Origin: Caballeronia megalochromosomata
GTDB lineage: Bacteria > Pseudomonadota > Gammaproteobacteria > Burkholderiales > Burkholderiaceae
DNA length: 64,000 nucleotides
Assembly: GCA_001580565.1 (NCBI GenBank)
Contig: LRBF01000268.1
Span: forward strand, 62,001 to 126,000
Reading direction: 5' to 3'
A model generated the notes under the pieces. That model did not search any database, was not told the DNA's origin, and saw only the letters and a list, made by a program, of their open reading frames with translations. Numbering within the stretch: position 1 is the stretch's first letter; the number at the start of each line of letters is the position of its first letter. A program made the translations under genes and the position numbers. This document shows, piece by piece, positions 1 to 8,676 of this stretch.

Positions 1-145
1 GCAGAACGACCTTGCCCGGGCCGATCCTGAACGTGAACGACCCGATGAACTCCGCGATCAACAGAATGACCGCCGCATAGAAAAAGAGCTTCGCGGTTCT
101 CAGGCCGCTTCCTTGCGCGCGATCCGCGCTCAACGTGCTTTGCAT
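1..145 (-). CDS. N-terminus of a membrane protein, possibly DUF3100 family (partial)
   Basis: Only the first 48 codons lie in the window; the rest runs off the left edge. The ATG at 145 is preceded by a good ribosome binding site (GGGGAGAAGAG). After a short polar N-terminus there is a hydrophobic stretch around residues 22-33 (LFFYAAVILLIAEF), followed by GSFTFRIGPGKVVL, which resembles the start of DUF3100 membrane proteins. It lies 56 bases downstream of an aldehyde dehydrogenase on the same strand and probably closes that operon. Function is unknown. The family assignment is from memory of the N-terminal pattern and is tentative. Confidence 0.5.
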   Translation of the reverse strand, partial: MQSTLSADRAQGSGLRTAKLFFYAAVILLIAEFIGSFTFRIGPGKVVL

Positions 146-201
146 TCTCTTCTCCCCTTGATTGCCCGCGCTGCCTTCGTGGTGACGCGCGGGCGCGTGG
201 C

Positions 202-1713
202 TCACAGATAGCCGAACGTGGTTGCCGGATCCTTCGCCGTTTCGACCCACACGCTCTTGGTCTGCGTGTATTCGTAAAGCGCTTCGACGCCGCTGGACCG
301 GCCGTAGCCGCTCAAACCATAACCGCCGAACGGCGACGCGACGTTGATCGTCTTGTAGCCGTTGATCCAGAACGTACCCGCATCGACCTGGCTCGCGACG
401 CGATGCGAACGCGCGACGTCGCCGGTCCATACTGCGCCCGCGAGACCGAAGTCGGTGTCGTTGGCGATCGCGACGGCCTCCTCTTCCGTGTCGAACGGAA
501 TCGCCGCGACCACGGGCCCGAAGATTTCCGTGCGCGCCACGTCCATGTCATTGGTCACGCCGGCGAGCACGGTGGGCGCGACGAAGTAGCCCGCGTCCGA
601 GCGTTCGGCCGAGCCTGCCGCGAGCGTCGCGCCAGCGGCGATGCCCTTGCCGATCATCGACATCACGTGATCGTACTGCTTGCGATTATTGATCGGGCCG
701 ACTTCGGTGGTGTCGTCGAGCGGTGCACCGACCTTGATCTTTTTCGCGCCCGCGGCGACCATCGCGACGAATTCGTCATAGACCGAACGCTGCACGAGCA
801 GACGCGAGCCCGCGACGCAGCTTTGCCCCGCGCCCGCAAAAATCGCCGCTTGCGCGGTCAGTGCGGCGCGCTTGAGATCCGCATCGGCGAAGATGATGTT
901 GGCTGACTTGCCGCCCAGTTCCAGCACGCACGGCAGCACGCGTTTGGCCGCGCTCTCGGCAATGCGCGCGCCCGTTCCCGGCGAGCCGACGAACACGACT
1001 TTTTTCACCGCCTTGTGCGCAATGGCCGACTGCGCGACGGTGTGTCCCAGCCCCGCGAGCACGTTGATGAGCCCCTTCGGCGCGCCGCCGCGCTCGGCCA
1101 GCAGGCCGATGACGAGCGACGTGAACGGCGTCAGTTCCGACGGCTTGAGCAGCACCGCATTGCCCATCGAAATGGCGGGCGCGACCTGCCAGCCGCACGT
1201 GAAAACGGGCGCATTCCATGGCGTGATCTGCAGCACGGTGCCCGCCGGTTCGCGGCGCGTGTAATTCAGATGCGAGCTCGGCACGGGGATGACGTCGCCA
1301 TAGAACTTGTCGGCCCAGCCGCCGTAATACTCGAACATCTCGGCGACCTTCGCGACTTCACCGCGGCAATCGCGAATTGGCTTGCCCGAGCCGAGCGACT
1401 CCAGCCGTGCGATCGGTTCCGCTTCCTTGCGGATCTCGCGCGCGATCTCGAACATCACGCGCCCGCGCGCCGCATGCGTGAGCGCCCACCACTGCTTTTG
1501 CGCACGCGTGGCCGCTGCCGCCGCCTGCTCGACGACGGCCGCGCCGCTGTCCTTGTACGCGAGACTGGGCTTGCCCGTGGCGGCGTCGTGAAGCTGGATG
1601 GTGTCGCCCGCGCCTTCGATCAACTCGCCGCCGACATACGAGCCGATCGTCTTCGCGTTGGGAAAGAAATGGGCGAATGCCCCGAGAAGCTGTTCCGCTG
1701 CGTTGTATTCCAT
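202..1713 (-). CDS. NAD(P)-dependent aldehyde dehydrogenase
   Basis: A 503-residue enzyme of the aldehyde dehydrogenase superfamily, which oxidises an aldehyde to the acid with NAD(P)+. The key residues are visible: oxyanion Asn167 (TPWNAPV), Lys190 (LLKPSE), general base Glu265 (LELGGKS) and nucleophile Cys299 (GAGQSCVAGSR). The length is normal. The start follows AGAGGACACTCCGGAC, 15 bases after the stop of the hydroxyisobutyrate-dehydrogenase-like gene, so the two are almost certainly co-transcribed. The pairing suggests oxidation of a hydroxy acid or alcohol followed by oxidation of an aldehyde. The substrate cannot be told from sequence. Confidence 0.9.
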   Translation of the reverse strand: MEYNAAEQLLGAFAHFFPNAKTIGSYVGGELIEGAGDTIQLHDAATGKPSLAYKDSGAAVVEQAAAAATRAQKQWWALTHAARGRVMFEIAREIRKEAEPIARLESLGSGKPIRDCRGEVAKVAEMFEYYGGWADKFYGDVIPVPSSHLNYTRREPAGTVLQITPWNAPVFTCGWQVAPAISMGNAVLLKPSELTPFTSLVIGLLAERGGAPKGLINVLAGLGHTVAQSAIAHKAVKKVVFVGSPGTGARIAESAAKRVLPCVLELGGKSANIIFADADLKRAALTAQAAIFAGAGQSCVAGSRLLVQRSVYDEFVAMVAAGAKKIKVGAPLDDTTEVGPINNRKQYDHVMSMIGKGIAAGATLAAGSAERSDAGYFVAPTVLAGVTNDMDVARTEIFGPVVAAIPFDTEEEAVAIANDTDFGLAGAVWTGDVARSHRVASQVDAGTFWINGYKTINVASPFGGYGLSGYGRSSGVEALYEYTQTKSVWVETAKDPATTFGYL

Positions 1714-1728
1714 GTCCGGAGTGTCCTC

Positions 1729-2598
1729 TTACTTCGATTCGATGAACTGCACGATGCGATTGAAATCCTCCGCGTCGCCGATGCTCGCCTCGCTCGCCGC
1801 CCACAGGCGCCCCGCTTCCTTCGCGATGGGCGCGTTCTCGTGCACGTTGTCGAGCAACGCCATCGCGAGGCGCACGTCCTTGCGCATGAGTTTCATCGTG
1901 AAGCCGGAGTCGAACTTGCCGTTGAAGATCCACGTCGGATAGTTAATGAGCGTCGCGCTGTTGCGGCCCGAGCCGCCGTTGAGCGCCTCGACGAGCTTTT
2001 CCGGATCCACGCCCGACGCTTGAGCCGCGCGCACCGCCTCGCTCGCCGCGAGCAGATGCACGCCCGTCAGCATGTTGTTGATGATCTTGGTCACATGCCC
2101 CGCGCCGACCGGGCCGACATGCACGCGCTTCGCGCTGATCACAGCGAGGACCGGTTCGACCGCGGCGACGTCCGCTTCCGAGCCGCCGAGGACCATCGTC
2201 ATCGTGGCGGTCGCCGCGCCCTTCGGGCCGCCGCTCACGGGGCCATCGACGAAACCGATTCCGCACTCAGCGAGCGCGGCGGCCACCTTCTTCGTGCTGT
2301 CGGGATCGGCGGTCGTGGTGTCGACCACGATCAGCCCGGGCTTGCCGCTCGATGCGACACCCCCGTTTCCCAGCACGACTTCTTCGACCACCGCCGACGT
2401 CGGCAGGGACAGGATCAGCACGTCGACCTCGCCCGCGATCGCCGCAATCGACGCGCGCGCCTCGATGCCGTCCGGCTCCAGCCCATGCGCGACGCCCGGC
2501 GCGGCATCGAAACCGAGCACGCGAAATCCGCCGCGCCTGGCCGATCGCGCCATGCCGCGCCCCATGTTTCCCAGACCGATCACACCCACCGTTTTCAT
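1729..2598 (-). CDS. 3-hydroxyisobutyrate dehydrogenase-family oxidoreductase
   Basis: A 289-residue beta-hydroxyacid dehydrogenase. It begins with a Rossmann motif (GLGNMGRGMARSARRGG, residues 7-23), has the substrate-binding signature DGPVSGGPKGA and the conserved region around GAGHVTKIINNML with the catalytic Lys. Such enzymes oxidise 3-hydroxyisobutyrate, tartronate semialdehyde and related acids with NAD(P)+. The start at 2598 is chosen because GGAGAGTCAACTG precedes it and the Rossmann motif then begins as in the family; an in-frame upstream ATG at 2685 would add 29 unrelated residues. First gene of a probable operon with the aldehyde dehydrogenase, divergent from a LysR gene. Confidence 0.88.
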   Translation of the reverse strand: MKTVGVIGLGNMGRGMARSARRGGFRVLGFDAAPGVAHGLEPDGIEARASIAAIAGEVDVLILSLPTSAVVEEVVLGNGGVASSGKPGLIVVDTTTADPDSTKKVAAALAECGIGFVDGPVSGGPKGAATATMTMVLGGSEADVAAVEPVLAVISAKRVHVGPVGAGHVTKIINNMLTGVHLLAASEAVRAAQASGVDPEKLVEALNGGSGRNSATLINYPTWIFNGKFDSGFTMKLMRKDVRLAMALLDNVHENAPIAKEAGRLWAASEASIGDAEDFNRIVQFIESK

Positions 2599-2681
2599 CA
2601 GTTGACTCTCCGTCTCGTGCGCGATGCGCGTTTTTGCATGCCTGTCATCTTCGGCCGCTGAAGCCGTACAATCAATCAAAG

Positions 2682-2715
2682 CCAATATTGGAAGTGTTCT
2701 AATTTTCAGAACACT
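2682..2715. promoter_or_regulatory. Two adjacent palindromes, candidate LysR operator
   Basis: Two perfect inverted repeats lie side by side in the 125-base divergent intergenic region: CCAATATTGG at 2682-2691, and AGTGTTCT at 2693-2700 pairing with AGAACACT at 2708-2715 across a 7-base spacer. They end 8 bases before the LysR ATG at 2724, so binding there would cover its translation start region. LysR proteins commonly bind dyads between themselves and a divergent target. Binding is inferred, not shown. Confidence 0.5.
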
Positions 2716-2723
2716 CGATCCCG

Positions 2724-3632
2724 ATGACCGATAAGCTCACCGACAGCCGCATCGTCTATTTCTTCGAGGCTGTGCGCTGCGGGACCATCCGCGCGGCGGC
2801 CGACTATCTCAACGTCGCGCCGTCGGCGGTGAGCCGGCAAATCGGCTTGCTGGAAAAGGAGCTGGACGCGGCGCTCGTCGAGCGGCACGCGCGCGGCGTC
2901 AAGCCAACCGAGGCCGGGCAATGCGTGATCGAATACTTTCGCGAGCAGCTCGCGCATCGCGACGATCTGCTCTCGCGGCTTCAGGAATTGCGCGGATTGC
3001 GCACGGGCCAGGTGAATATCGTCCTCGGCGAAGGCTTCGTTTCCGATCTTCTGTCGGGGCCGATGCAGCAGTTCTGCAAGCTATACCCCGGCATCAAGGT
3101 GAATCTCGACCTCGGCGGCACCAACGATGTGATCCGCAAGATCTCCGAAGACGAAGGTGAGATCGGCCTCGTTTATAACCCGCCGCAGGAACCGAAGCTC
3201 GTCTCGCGCGCGATCAAGCGTCAGCCGATGATGGCGATCGTCGGCGCGAACTTTCCGCGCAAGGAACGCAAGTCGATGAGCGTGCAGGAACTCGCGCAGT
3301 TTCCGCTCGCGGTGACGCACGCGTCATACGGCACGCGGCAAATGCTGCAGGCTGTCGAGTACGCGGAGAAGCTGAGGCTCGATCCGGTCGTGACGACGAA
3401 CTCCATCGCCATTCTCAAGCAGTTCGTGAAGTCGGGGCTCGGCGTCACGGTGCTGCCCGCCTTCGCCGTGACGAGCGAGATGGAGGCCGGCGATCTTTTC
3501 GCTATCGACATCATTCATCCGATTCTCGCCGATGCCGAGGCGCATCTCGTCACGCGCGCGGGACGTAGGCTGTCGGTGGCATCGAACAAGATGCTGCAGT
3601 TCATGACGGCGCAGATGCGCGCGTTTCGCTAG
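2724..3632 (+). CDS. LysR-family transcriptional regulator
   Basis: A 302-residue LysR protein. The N-terminal winged helix-turn-helix covers about residues 8-66 (SGTIRAAADYLN-like region, SAVSRQIGLLEKEL), followed by a linker and an effector-binding domain of periplasmic-binding fold (GEGFVSDLL near 95, SYGTRQML, SGLGVTVLPAFAV). It is divergent from the oxidoreductase and aldehyde dehydrogenase operon, which it probably controls. Palindromes directly upstream may serve both promoters. The effector is unknown. Confidence 0.92.
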   Translation: MTDKLTDSRIVYFFEAVRCGTIRAAADYLNVAPSAVSRQIGLLEKELDAALVERHARGVKPTEAGQCVIEYFREQLAHRDDLLSRLQELRGLRTGQVNIVLGEGFVSDLLSGPMQQFCKLYPGIKVNLDLGGTNDVIRKISEDEGEIGLVYNPPQEPKLVSRAIKRQPMMAIVGANFPRKERKSMSVQELAQFPLAVTHASYGTRQMLQAVEYAEKLRLDPVVTTNSIAILKQFVKSGLGVTVLPAFAVTSEMEAGDLFAIDIIHPILADAEAHLVTRAGRRLSVASNKMLQFMTAQMRAFR

Positions 3633-3674
3633 TCCGTTAGCATCGTGGTCCGGCAGTCAAAAGGAGAACACGGC

Positions 3675-4166
3675 ATGATCGACGATTCCGACAGGAAACA
3701 CCTGCTGCGCTGCATAGAACTGGCGCAGGAAGCCCTCGACGATGGAGACGAGCCCTTCGGCTCGATGCTCGTCGCAAAGGACGGCCGCGTGCTGTTCGAA
3801 GATCGCAATCGCGTGAGCAACGGCGATCAAACGCGGCACCCGGAATTCGCGATTGCGAAATGGGCGGCGGAGCATGTGCCGGAAGCCGAGCGCAATGATG
3901 CGGTGGTGTACACATCCGGCGAGCATTGCCCGATGTGCTCGGCGGCGCATGCGTGGGTCGGGCTGGGGCGCATTGTCTATGCGGCGTCGGCGGAGCAGTT
4001 CACGCAATGGCGTGCCGAACTCGGCGCGAAGCCGGGGCGTGTGCGTCCGTTGGCGATACAGGAAGTTATCGAAGATACGATCGTCGATGGTCCCGTGGAT
4101 GATTTCGCGGAACGCATCAAGGCGCTGCATGTGGCGCACTATCTGAAGGACAGCGCTCAGCAGTAG
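3675..4166 (+). CDS. Nucleoside deaminase (CMP/dCMP deaminase family)
   Basis: A 163-residue zinc-dependent deaminase of the cytidine/guanine/tRNA-adenosine deaminase fold. The zinc and proton-transfer motif HPEFA (His-x-Glu) and the second zinc motif EHCPMCSAAH (Cys-x-x-Cys) are both present. The usual Pro before the first Cys is His here. The start at 3675 is preceded by AAGGAGAACACGGC; an upstream ATG at 3645 lacks such a site. Likely substrates are guanine, cytosine or a modified nucleoside, with no way to choose from sequence. Its last 10 bases overlap the 3' end of the convergent DUF429 gene. Confidence 0.85.
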   Translation: MIDDSDRKHLLRCIELAQEALDDGDEPFGSMLVAKDGRVLFEDRNRVSNGDQTRHPEFAIAKWAAEHVPEAERNDAVVYTSGEHCPMCSAAHAWVGLGRIVYAASAEQFTQWRAELGAKPGRVRPLAIQEVIEDTIVDGPVDDFAERIKALHVAHYLKDSAQQ

Positions 4167-4907
4167 ATCGTCATGGGAATGCCCGCCGCATCGGTTGCGA
4201 TCGCGTCGGGCAGACGAAACGCATTTCCCGACGCGATGCGCCGTGCGGTCCATAGCACCGCGAAGGCATCGAGCACATCGTCTCGCGAAGCTTGCGCCGG
4301 CTTGCGCCGGCTTGCGCCCGGCCAGCGCCGTGTCGATTGCGCTGCCGAAGCACTGCACGAGCAACGCGTGACGCACGGCGATTCCCGGCGCATGCGCCTT
4401 GCTTTCGCGCAGGCCGTGCGCCGGTCCGCCCTGCTCCATGCGCAGATGCATGAAACTCAACTCGGGATGCACCTCGAACACGTTCGTGATCGCGCCCGCG
4501 CTTGTGCGCAGCACGTCATCGACTTCCGCGATCTTGTTGCGAATATGGAATGCCTGAATGGAGATTCGCTTGCCCGAAGCGGCCTGGTTGATGTCGCACG
4601 CTTCGGCGTAGTTCGACGCGGTCAGTGCCGCGCGTGTCGGCGGCGAAAAAACAGAGCTTCCGCGAGGACGGCCGAGCAGCTTGCGGGCCAACGTGTCGCA
4701 CGTGCGCGTGCCATTCGCGGCCAGCCCGATTGGCATATCGACACCCACGACGGCATGCATGCGCTCCCACTCGAGCACGTCCTCGAAATGACCGACGACG
4801 CCCGTCGTGATCTTTCCGCTGCGCCCGCATTGCTTGACGACGAACCAGCCCGCCTTGCAGCCATCGATGCCGAACAGATCGGCTTGGTTATCGATCCCGT
4901 TGTTCAT
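4157..4907 (-). pseudogene. DUF429 protein gene, frameshifted by a 10-bp tandem duplication
   Basis: From the ATG at 4907 the reading frame gives a typical DUF429 N-terminal and middle part (GIDGCKAGWFVV, VGVDMPIGL, RPRGSSVFSPPTRAAL, QAFHIRNKIAEVDDVL, FEVHPELSFMHL). The expected C-terminus (SRDDVLDAFAVLWTARRIAS and onward to the stop at 4157-4159) lies in another frame. The break falls at a 10-base tandem repeat at 4291-4318. Removing one 10-base unit joins the two frames exactly and gives a normal-length 246-residue protein. As written, translation continues out of frame into sequence antisense to the deaminase. Function of DUF429 is unknown. A sequencing or assembly error in the repeat is an alternative. 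Confidence 0.8.
4291..4318. repeat. 10-bp tandem repeat (2.8 copies) inside the DUF429 gene
   Basis: The unit CTTGCGCCGG occurs at 4291-4300 and 4301-4310, followed by a partial copy CTTGCGCC at 4311-4318. Because 10 is not a multiple of 3, gain or loss of one unit switches the DUF429 frame. One unit fewer restores the full protein. The site is a possible slipped-strand hotspot, but with under three copies it may simply be a fixed duplication. Confidence 0.85.
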
Positions 4908-4933
4908 GCTGCGATCTTATCAATGATCCCAGC

Positions 4934-4966
4934 AAAAAAACCCGGCGGGGAATCATCCCGGCCGGG
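4934..4966 (-). terminator. Rho-independent terminator after the porin gene
   Basis: Read on the minus strand, CCCGGCCGGG (4966-4957), a 6-base loop and CCCCGCCGGG (4950-4941) form a 10-bp stem with one mismatch, followed by seven T residues (4940-4934). It lies 27 bases past the porin stop and ends the long amine dehydrogenase-to-porin operon. Confidence 0.88.
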
Positions 4967-4993
4967 TCAAGTCACGCCCTCGGAAATATTTAT

Positions 4994-6208
4994 TTAGAAG
5001 TTGTGCCTTATGCCGAGCGTCACTGAAAGTTGTCGATCGCTGTTCGAGTTAGGCAGATTGGGAATCTGCGCGTAATTCGCCGGTCCGCCCGTCGCGGGAT
5101 CGATGCCGAGTCCCGCTCCGACCGCTTTCTGCATGATCGCGACACCATACAGCGCGGTGCGCTTCGAAAGCGCGTAATTCGCGCCGAGGTTCACCTGATG
5201 AAAACGCGTCGATGAACTGCCGTCCGGTTTCGCATTGTTATAGATGTAGGCGAGACCCAGTTGCAGGAACGGCGTGGCCGCGTAAGTCAGATTCACTTCG
5301 CCGATATCAAACGCGATGTTGCGGCCCTGCGGATTGGCGGCATCGGCGAAATACTGGCTATGCTCCAGACGCGTATGCGTATAAGTCAGCGCGATGGTCG
5401 CCGGCCCGATTGCATACGATGCGCCCGCGCCATAGGCCTTCAGCGCTTCCGCATTCTGCAACTGGCAATAGAGCGCCGACGGATTCGAGCAGGCGAAATC
5501 GCCGATATAGCCGTTTGCGCCGCCCAAAGCCGCGTCGAGCGGATTGCGCAGGTTCAGATAGCCCGCGCTGATGGAGACCGGCAGACGCGTATAGGCTGCC
5601 GCGATCGAATAGCCGCGTCGTTGCGCGAAGTCGCCCGCGACGCCGCCAAGACTATACGTGCCGCCCAAGGAGAAGCCACTCCAGTCCGGGCTCGTGTACT
5701 TGATCGAATTGTTGAAGTTGAATGCTTCGTTCAGGTTGTCGACGTCGCCGAAGTGCGATCCATAGAGCGTCGCCCATGAATTGCTCGACACGTAAGGCCC
5801 GAGGAAATCCGAATACGAGTCGTACTGACGGCCGAACGACACCGTGCCGAACTGCTCGTGCGCGAGACCCACCCAGGCCTGACGATTGAACAGCGACCCG
5901 CCCTGAACCAGGCTTCCCGTTCCCGTATAGAAGCTGTTCTCCACGTTGAACTTCGCCTGCAGGCCGCCGCCCAGATCTTCCACGCCGAGCAAGCCGAAGC
6001 GCGAAGGCACGAGATTGCCGCCGGTGAGCGCGAAGTTATGCCCCGAGCTGACGCTGCCGTCGGCGTTGGTGACTTGCTGATTCGTCGTGTAGGTCAGCCC
6101 GGCATCGACGGTTCCGTACAGCGTGACGTTGCTTTGCGCCGATGCGCTCGCGCACACCGCGAGCGCCGCCGTCGACATGAGCTGCCGCGCGATCGTTTTA
6201 GTTGTCAT
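4994..6208 (-). CDS. Gram-negative porin (Burkholderia type)
   Basis: A 404-residue outer-membrane porin. The signal peptide ends at ASAQ (cleavage around residue 24), the mature start SNVTLYGTVDAGLTY is typical of beta-proteobacterial trimeric porins, and the last residue is Phe after LGIRHN, the usual outer-membrane assembly signal. It forms a diffusion pore for small hydrophilic solutes. It starts 10 bases after the aldehyde dehydrogenase stop and is the last gene of the amine dehydrogenase operon, so it probably helps uptake of the amine or its products. A strong terminator follows. Confidence 0.92.
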   Translation of the reverse strand: MTTKTIARQLMSTAALAVCASASAQSNVTLYGTVDAGLTYTTNQQVTNADGSVSSGHNFALTGGNLVPSRFGLLGVEDLGGGLQAKFNVENSFYTGTGSLVQGGSLFNRQAWVGLAHEQFGTVSFGRQYDSYSDFLGPYVSSNSWATLYGSHFGDVDNLNEAFNFNNSIKYTSPDWSGFSLGGTYSLGGVAGDFAQRRGYSIAAAYTRLPVSISAGYLNLRNPLDAALGGANGYIGDFACSNPSALYCQLQNAEALKAYGAGASYAIGPATIALTYTHTRLEHSQYFADAANPQGRNIAFDIGEVNLTYAATPFLQLGLAYIYNNAKPDGSSSTRFHQVNLGANYALSKRTALYGVAIMQKAVGAGLGIDPATGGPANYAQIPNLPNSNSDRQLSVTLGIRHNF

Positions 6209-6218
6209 GCGAGCGTCC

Positions 6219-7724
6219 TCACGCGTAGTTGATCAGCACCGACTTGGTTTCGGTGTACATGTCGATCACCGCGCGTCCGAGCTCACGCCCGAAACCCGAT
6301 TGCTTGAAGCCGCCGAAGGGCATCGCGTTGTCGAGCAGCGAATGGCAATTGACCCACACCGTGCCCGCCTTGATGCGCGGCACGAGCTTGTGAATCGCCG
6401 AGAGGTTGTTCGACCAGATACTCGCGCCGAGGCCATACGGTGTGTCGTTCGCTTTCGCGACCACGCTGTCGATATCGTTGAACGGCATTGCGACGAGCAC
6501 CGGCCCGAAGATTTCCTCGCGCACCACTTTCATCGAATGATCCGTGTCGACGAGCACGGTCGGTTTCACGAAGAAGCCCGCGCCTTCCTTGCGCGCACCG
6601 CCCGCGATCGCACGCGCGCCTTCGTCGCGTCCCGCTTCGATATAGCCAAGCACGCGATCCATCTGCCGCGCCGACACGAGCGGACCGATCTGCGTCGCTG
6701 CATCGAGGCCCGGTCCCATCGGCAGGGATTGAGCGATGGCCGCGACGCGCTCCATCACGCGATCGAATACCTTGTCGTGCACATAAACCCGCGAACCGGC
6801 GGTGCACACTTGTCCCGAGTTGAAGAAGATCGCATTGGCGACGCCTTCCGCCGCCTTGTCGATATCGACGTCGGGCAGCACGATCACCGGCGACTTGCCG
6901 CCGAGTTCGAGCGACATGCGCGTCATGTTGTCGAGCGCCGCGTGGCCGATCGCCTTGCCGGTCGGCGTCGAGCCTGTGAACGCGATCTTGTCGATGCCCG
7001 GATGACGCGCGAGCGCCGCGCCCGCCGTGCGGCCCAGGCCCGTGACGACATTCACGACGCCCTTCTCGATGCCCGCCTCTTCGATCAGCATCGCGAGGCG
7101 CAGTGCGGAGAGCGGCGTGTCTTCCGCGGGCTTCAGCACGACCGTGCAACCCGTCGCGAGCGCGGGCGCCAGCTTCCACGAAGCCATCAGCAACGGGAAA
7201 TTCCACGGAATGATCGCGCCGACGACACCCACCGCTTCCTTGCGCGTGTAGCCAAAGAAATCATTCGACGGGCTATACGGAATCGCTGCTTCGATCGTGC
7301 TGCCTTCGATCTTCGTCGCCCAGCCGGCCATGTAGCGGAAGCATTGCGCGGCCATCGACACATCGAGGCCCTGCGCCACCGTCACCGGCTTGCCGTTGTC
7401 GAGCGATTCGATTTCCGCGAGCTCGCGCGCATTCGCTTCGATCAGATCGGCGACGCGCAGCAGGAGGCGTTCGCGATCGGTCGGCTTCATGCGCGACCAC
7501 GCGGAGTCGTCGAATGCGCGGCGTGCCGCGAGCACGGCACGATCCACATCGGCTTCGTCGGCGCTCGGCACGCGTGCCAGCAATTCGCCGTCGGCGGGAT
7601 TGATCACGTCGAGGGTTGCGCCGCTTGCGCTTTCGACCCACGCGCCGTCGATCAACATTTTCTTGGCCGACGCGAGAAACGCGCGCGTCGAATCGAGCAT
7701 CGCGAGATGCTGGTTGTTATTCAT
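6219..7724 (-). CDS. Aldehyde dehydrogenase of the amine dehydrogenase operon
   Basis: A 501-residue aldehyde dehydrogenase close to the phenylacetaldehyde/betaine-aldehyde type. Key residues: Asn175 (IIPWNFP), Lys198 (LKPAEDTP), Glu273 (LELGGKS) and catalytic Cys307 (NSGQVCTAGSR). It starts 11 bases after a cytochrome c gene and 10 bases before the porin, so it belongs to the amine dehydrogenase operon. Amine dehydrogenases release the aldehyde in the periplasm. This enzyme has no signal peptide, so it should oxidise the aldehyde to the acid in the cytoplasm. For tryptamine the product would be indole-3-acetate, the substrate of the nearby iac genes. Confidence 0.92.
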   Translation of the reverse strand: MNNNQHLAMLDSTRAFLASAKKMLIDGAWVESASGATLDVINPADGELLARVPSADEADVDRAVLAARRAFDDSAWSRMKPTDRERLLLRVADLIEANARELAEIESLDNGKPVTVAQGLDVSMAAQCFRYMAGWATKIEGSTIEAAIPYSPSNDFFGYTRKEAVGVVGAIIPWNFPLLMASWKLAPALATGCTVVLKPAEDTPLSALRLAMLIEEAGIEKGVVNVVTGLGRTAGAALARHPGIDKIAFTGSTPTGKAIGHAALDNMTRMSLELGGKSPVIVLPDVDIDKAAEGVANAIFFNSGQVCTAGSRVYVHDKVFDRVMERVAAIAQSLPMGPGLDAATQIGPLVSARQMDRVLGYIEAGRDEGARAIAGGARKEGAGFFVKPTVLVDTDHSMKVVREEIFGPVLVAMPFNDIDSVVAKANDTPYGLGASIWSNNLSAIHKLVPRIKAGTVWVNCHSLLDNAMPFGGFKQSGFGRELGRAVIDMYTETKSVLINYA

Positions 7725-7735
7725 GAGGGTGTCTC

Positions 7736-8194
7736 CTAGTAGTGTTCCGGGACGGCGTTGACGCCGTTCTCCTGCAATTGCTTCACGAGCTTCATGCGGG
7801 TGCGCGCGACATCGGTCAGCGCGGGACGGCGGTGCGCCGCGATTTCTTCAGCCGTATAAGGCTTGAACGATGCGGGCCGCGATTGCTCGTTCATCGTCGC
7901 GAGCAGCCAGTTCAGGACGTTCGCGAGTTCGGCGTCGTTCAACGCGGAATTGGCCGCGCCGGGCACGCGCATCACGAACTGACGCCCTTCGGGCAGCGAG
8001 ACGAAATGGCCGAGCGAGTTGCGCAAGGCGGGCACCTTGCCGGGAATGCCGGAACCATTGGCGGTGTGGCATCCCATGCAATTGAGCACCCAGTCCTGAC
8101 GCGCGCGTGCCGCGTCGTATGTCTGCGCCTGCGATGCCCCCGCCGTGAATAGCGCGGCAAGCGTCGCGGCGGCGAGCATCGCGCGCGGCTTCAT
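7736..8194 (-). CDS. Periplasmic monohaem cytochrome c (second of pair)
   Basis: A 152-residue exported cytochrome. The signal peptide (residues 1-23, ending SQAQ) is followed by one haem-binding motif CMGCH (Cys39, Cys42, His43); Met75 (QFVMRVPG) is a candidate sixth ligand. The start ATG overlaps the stop of the preceding cytochrome gene by 4 bases (ATGA), indicating coupled translation. Its place between the amine dehydrogenase small subunit and the aldehyde dehydrogenase suggests that it carries electrons from the TTQ cofactor to the respiratory chain, as amicyanin or azurin do in other systems. Confidence 0.88.
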   Translation of the reverse strand: MKPRAMLAAATLAALFTAGASQAQTYDAARARQDWVLNCMGCHTANGSGIPGKVPALRNSLGHFVSLPEGRQFVMRVPGAANSALNDAELANVLNWLLATMNEQSRPASFKPYTAEEIAAHRRPALTDVARTRMKLVKQLQENGVNAVPEHY

Positions 8195-8676
8195 AGCCCG
8201 AGGCCCTTCACGACCGCTTCACGATGCTGATGCACGGCGGTCTGGTCGAGCGGCCCTGCGCGCCATGCCTTGACCTCGGCGACGTCGAAGGGCTTGGCCG
8301 AACCGTGCTGCGCGTTCAGATCGAACACGACATAGTTCAGCACGTCCGCGATCTCTTCATCGGAAAGCGATGCGAAGCTCGGCATCTTGAAGTTGTAGCT
8401 CTTCTCCTTGACCTTGATCGGACCGAACATGCCGTAAAGCACGGTGTGACCCAATTGCGAACGGCCATCGGGCGAGTCCGCGTATTTGCCCGGATACTCG
8501 ACGAGCGGCGGCGCCAGTCCATCCATGCCCTTGCCGCCCGCCTGATGGCAGACGGCGCACTTTCCGTCGAACGTCGATTTGCCGCCGGGGTAATGCACCG
8601 TTTGCGCGAACGCCTGAGTCCCGAGACTCATCGCGCCGGCGGCGAGCGCCGCCATCAAAACACTTGCCGTCTTCAT
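8191..8676 (-). CDS. Periplasmic monohaem cytochrome c (first of pair)
   Basis: A 161-residue exported cytochrome with a signal peptide (to about residue 25, QAFAQ), haem motif CAVCH (Cys40, Cys43, His44) and likely Met ligand 98 (FKMPSF). The start at 8676 is chosen because it gives a clean signal peptide and its ATG overlaps the stop of the small-subunit gene by 4 bases. It is a candidate direct electron acceptor of the amine dehydrogenase, since no blue-copper protein gene is nearby. Confidence 0.9.
   Translation of the reverse strand: MKTASVLMAALAAGAMSLGTQAFAQTVHYPGGKSTFDGKCAVCHQAGGKGMDGLAPPLVEYPGKYADSPDGRSQLGHTVLYGMFGPIKVKEKSYNFKMPSFASLSDEEIADVLNYVVFDLNAQHGSAKPFDVAEVKAWRAGPLDQTAVHQHREAVVKGLGL

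Noticed and set aside
4291..4318. Tandem repeat as a start of a CRISPR or VNTR array
   Set aside because: Fewer than three 10-base units, with no spacers; it is a simple duplication inside a gene.
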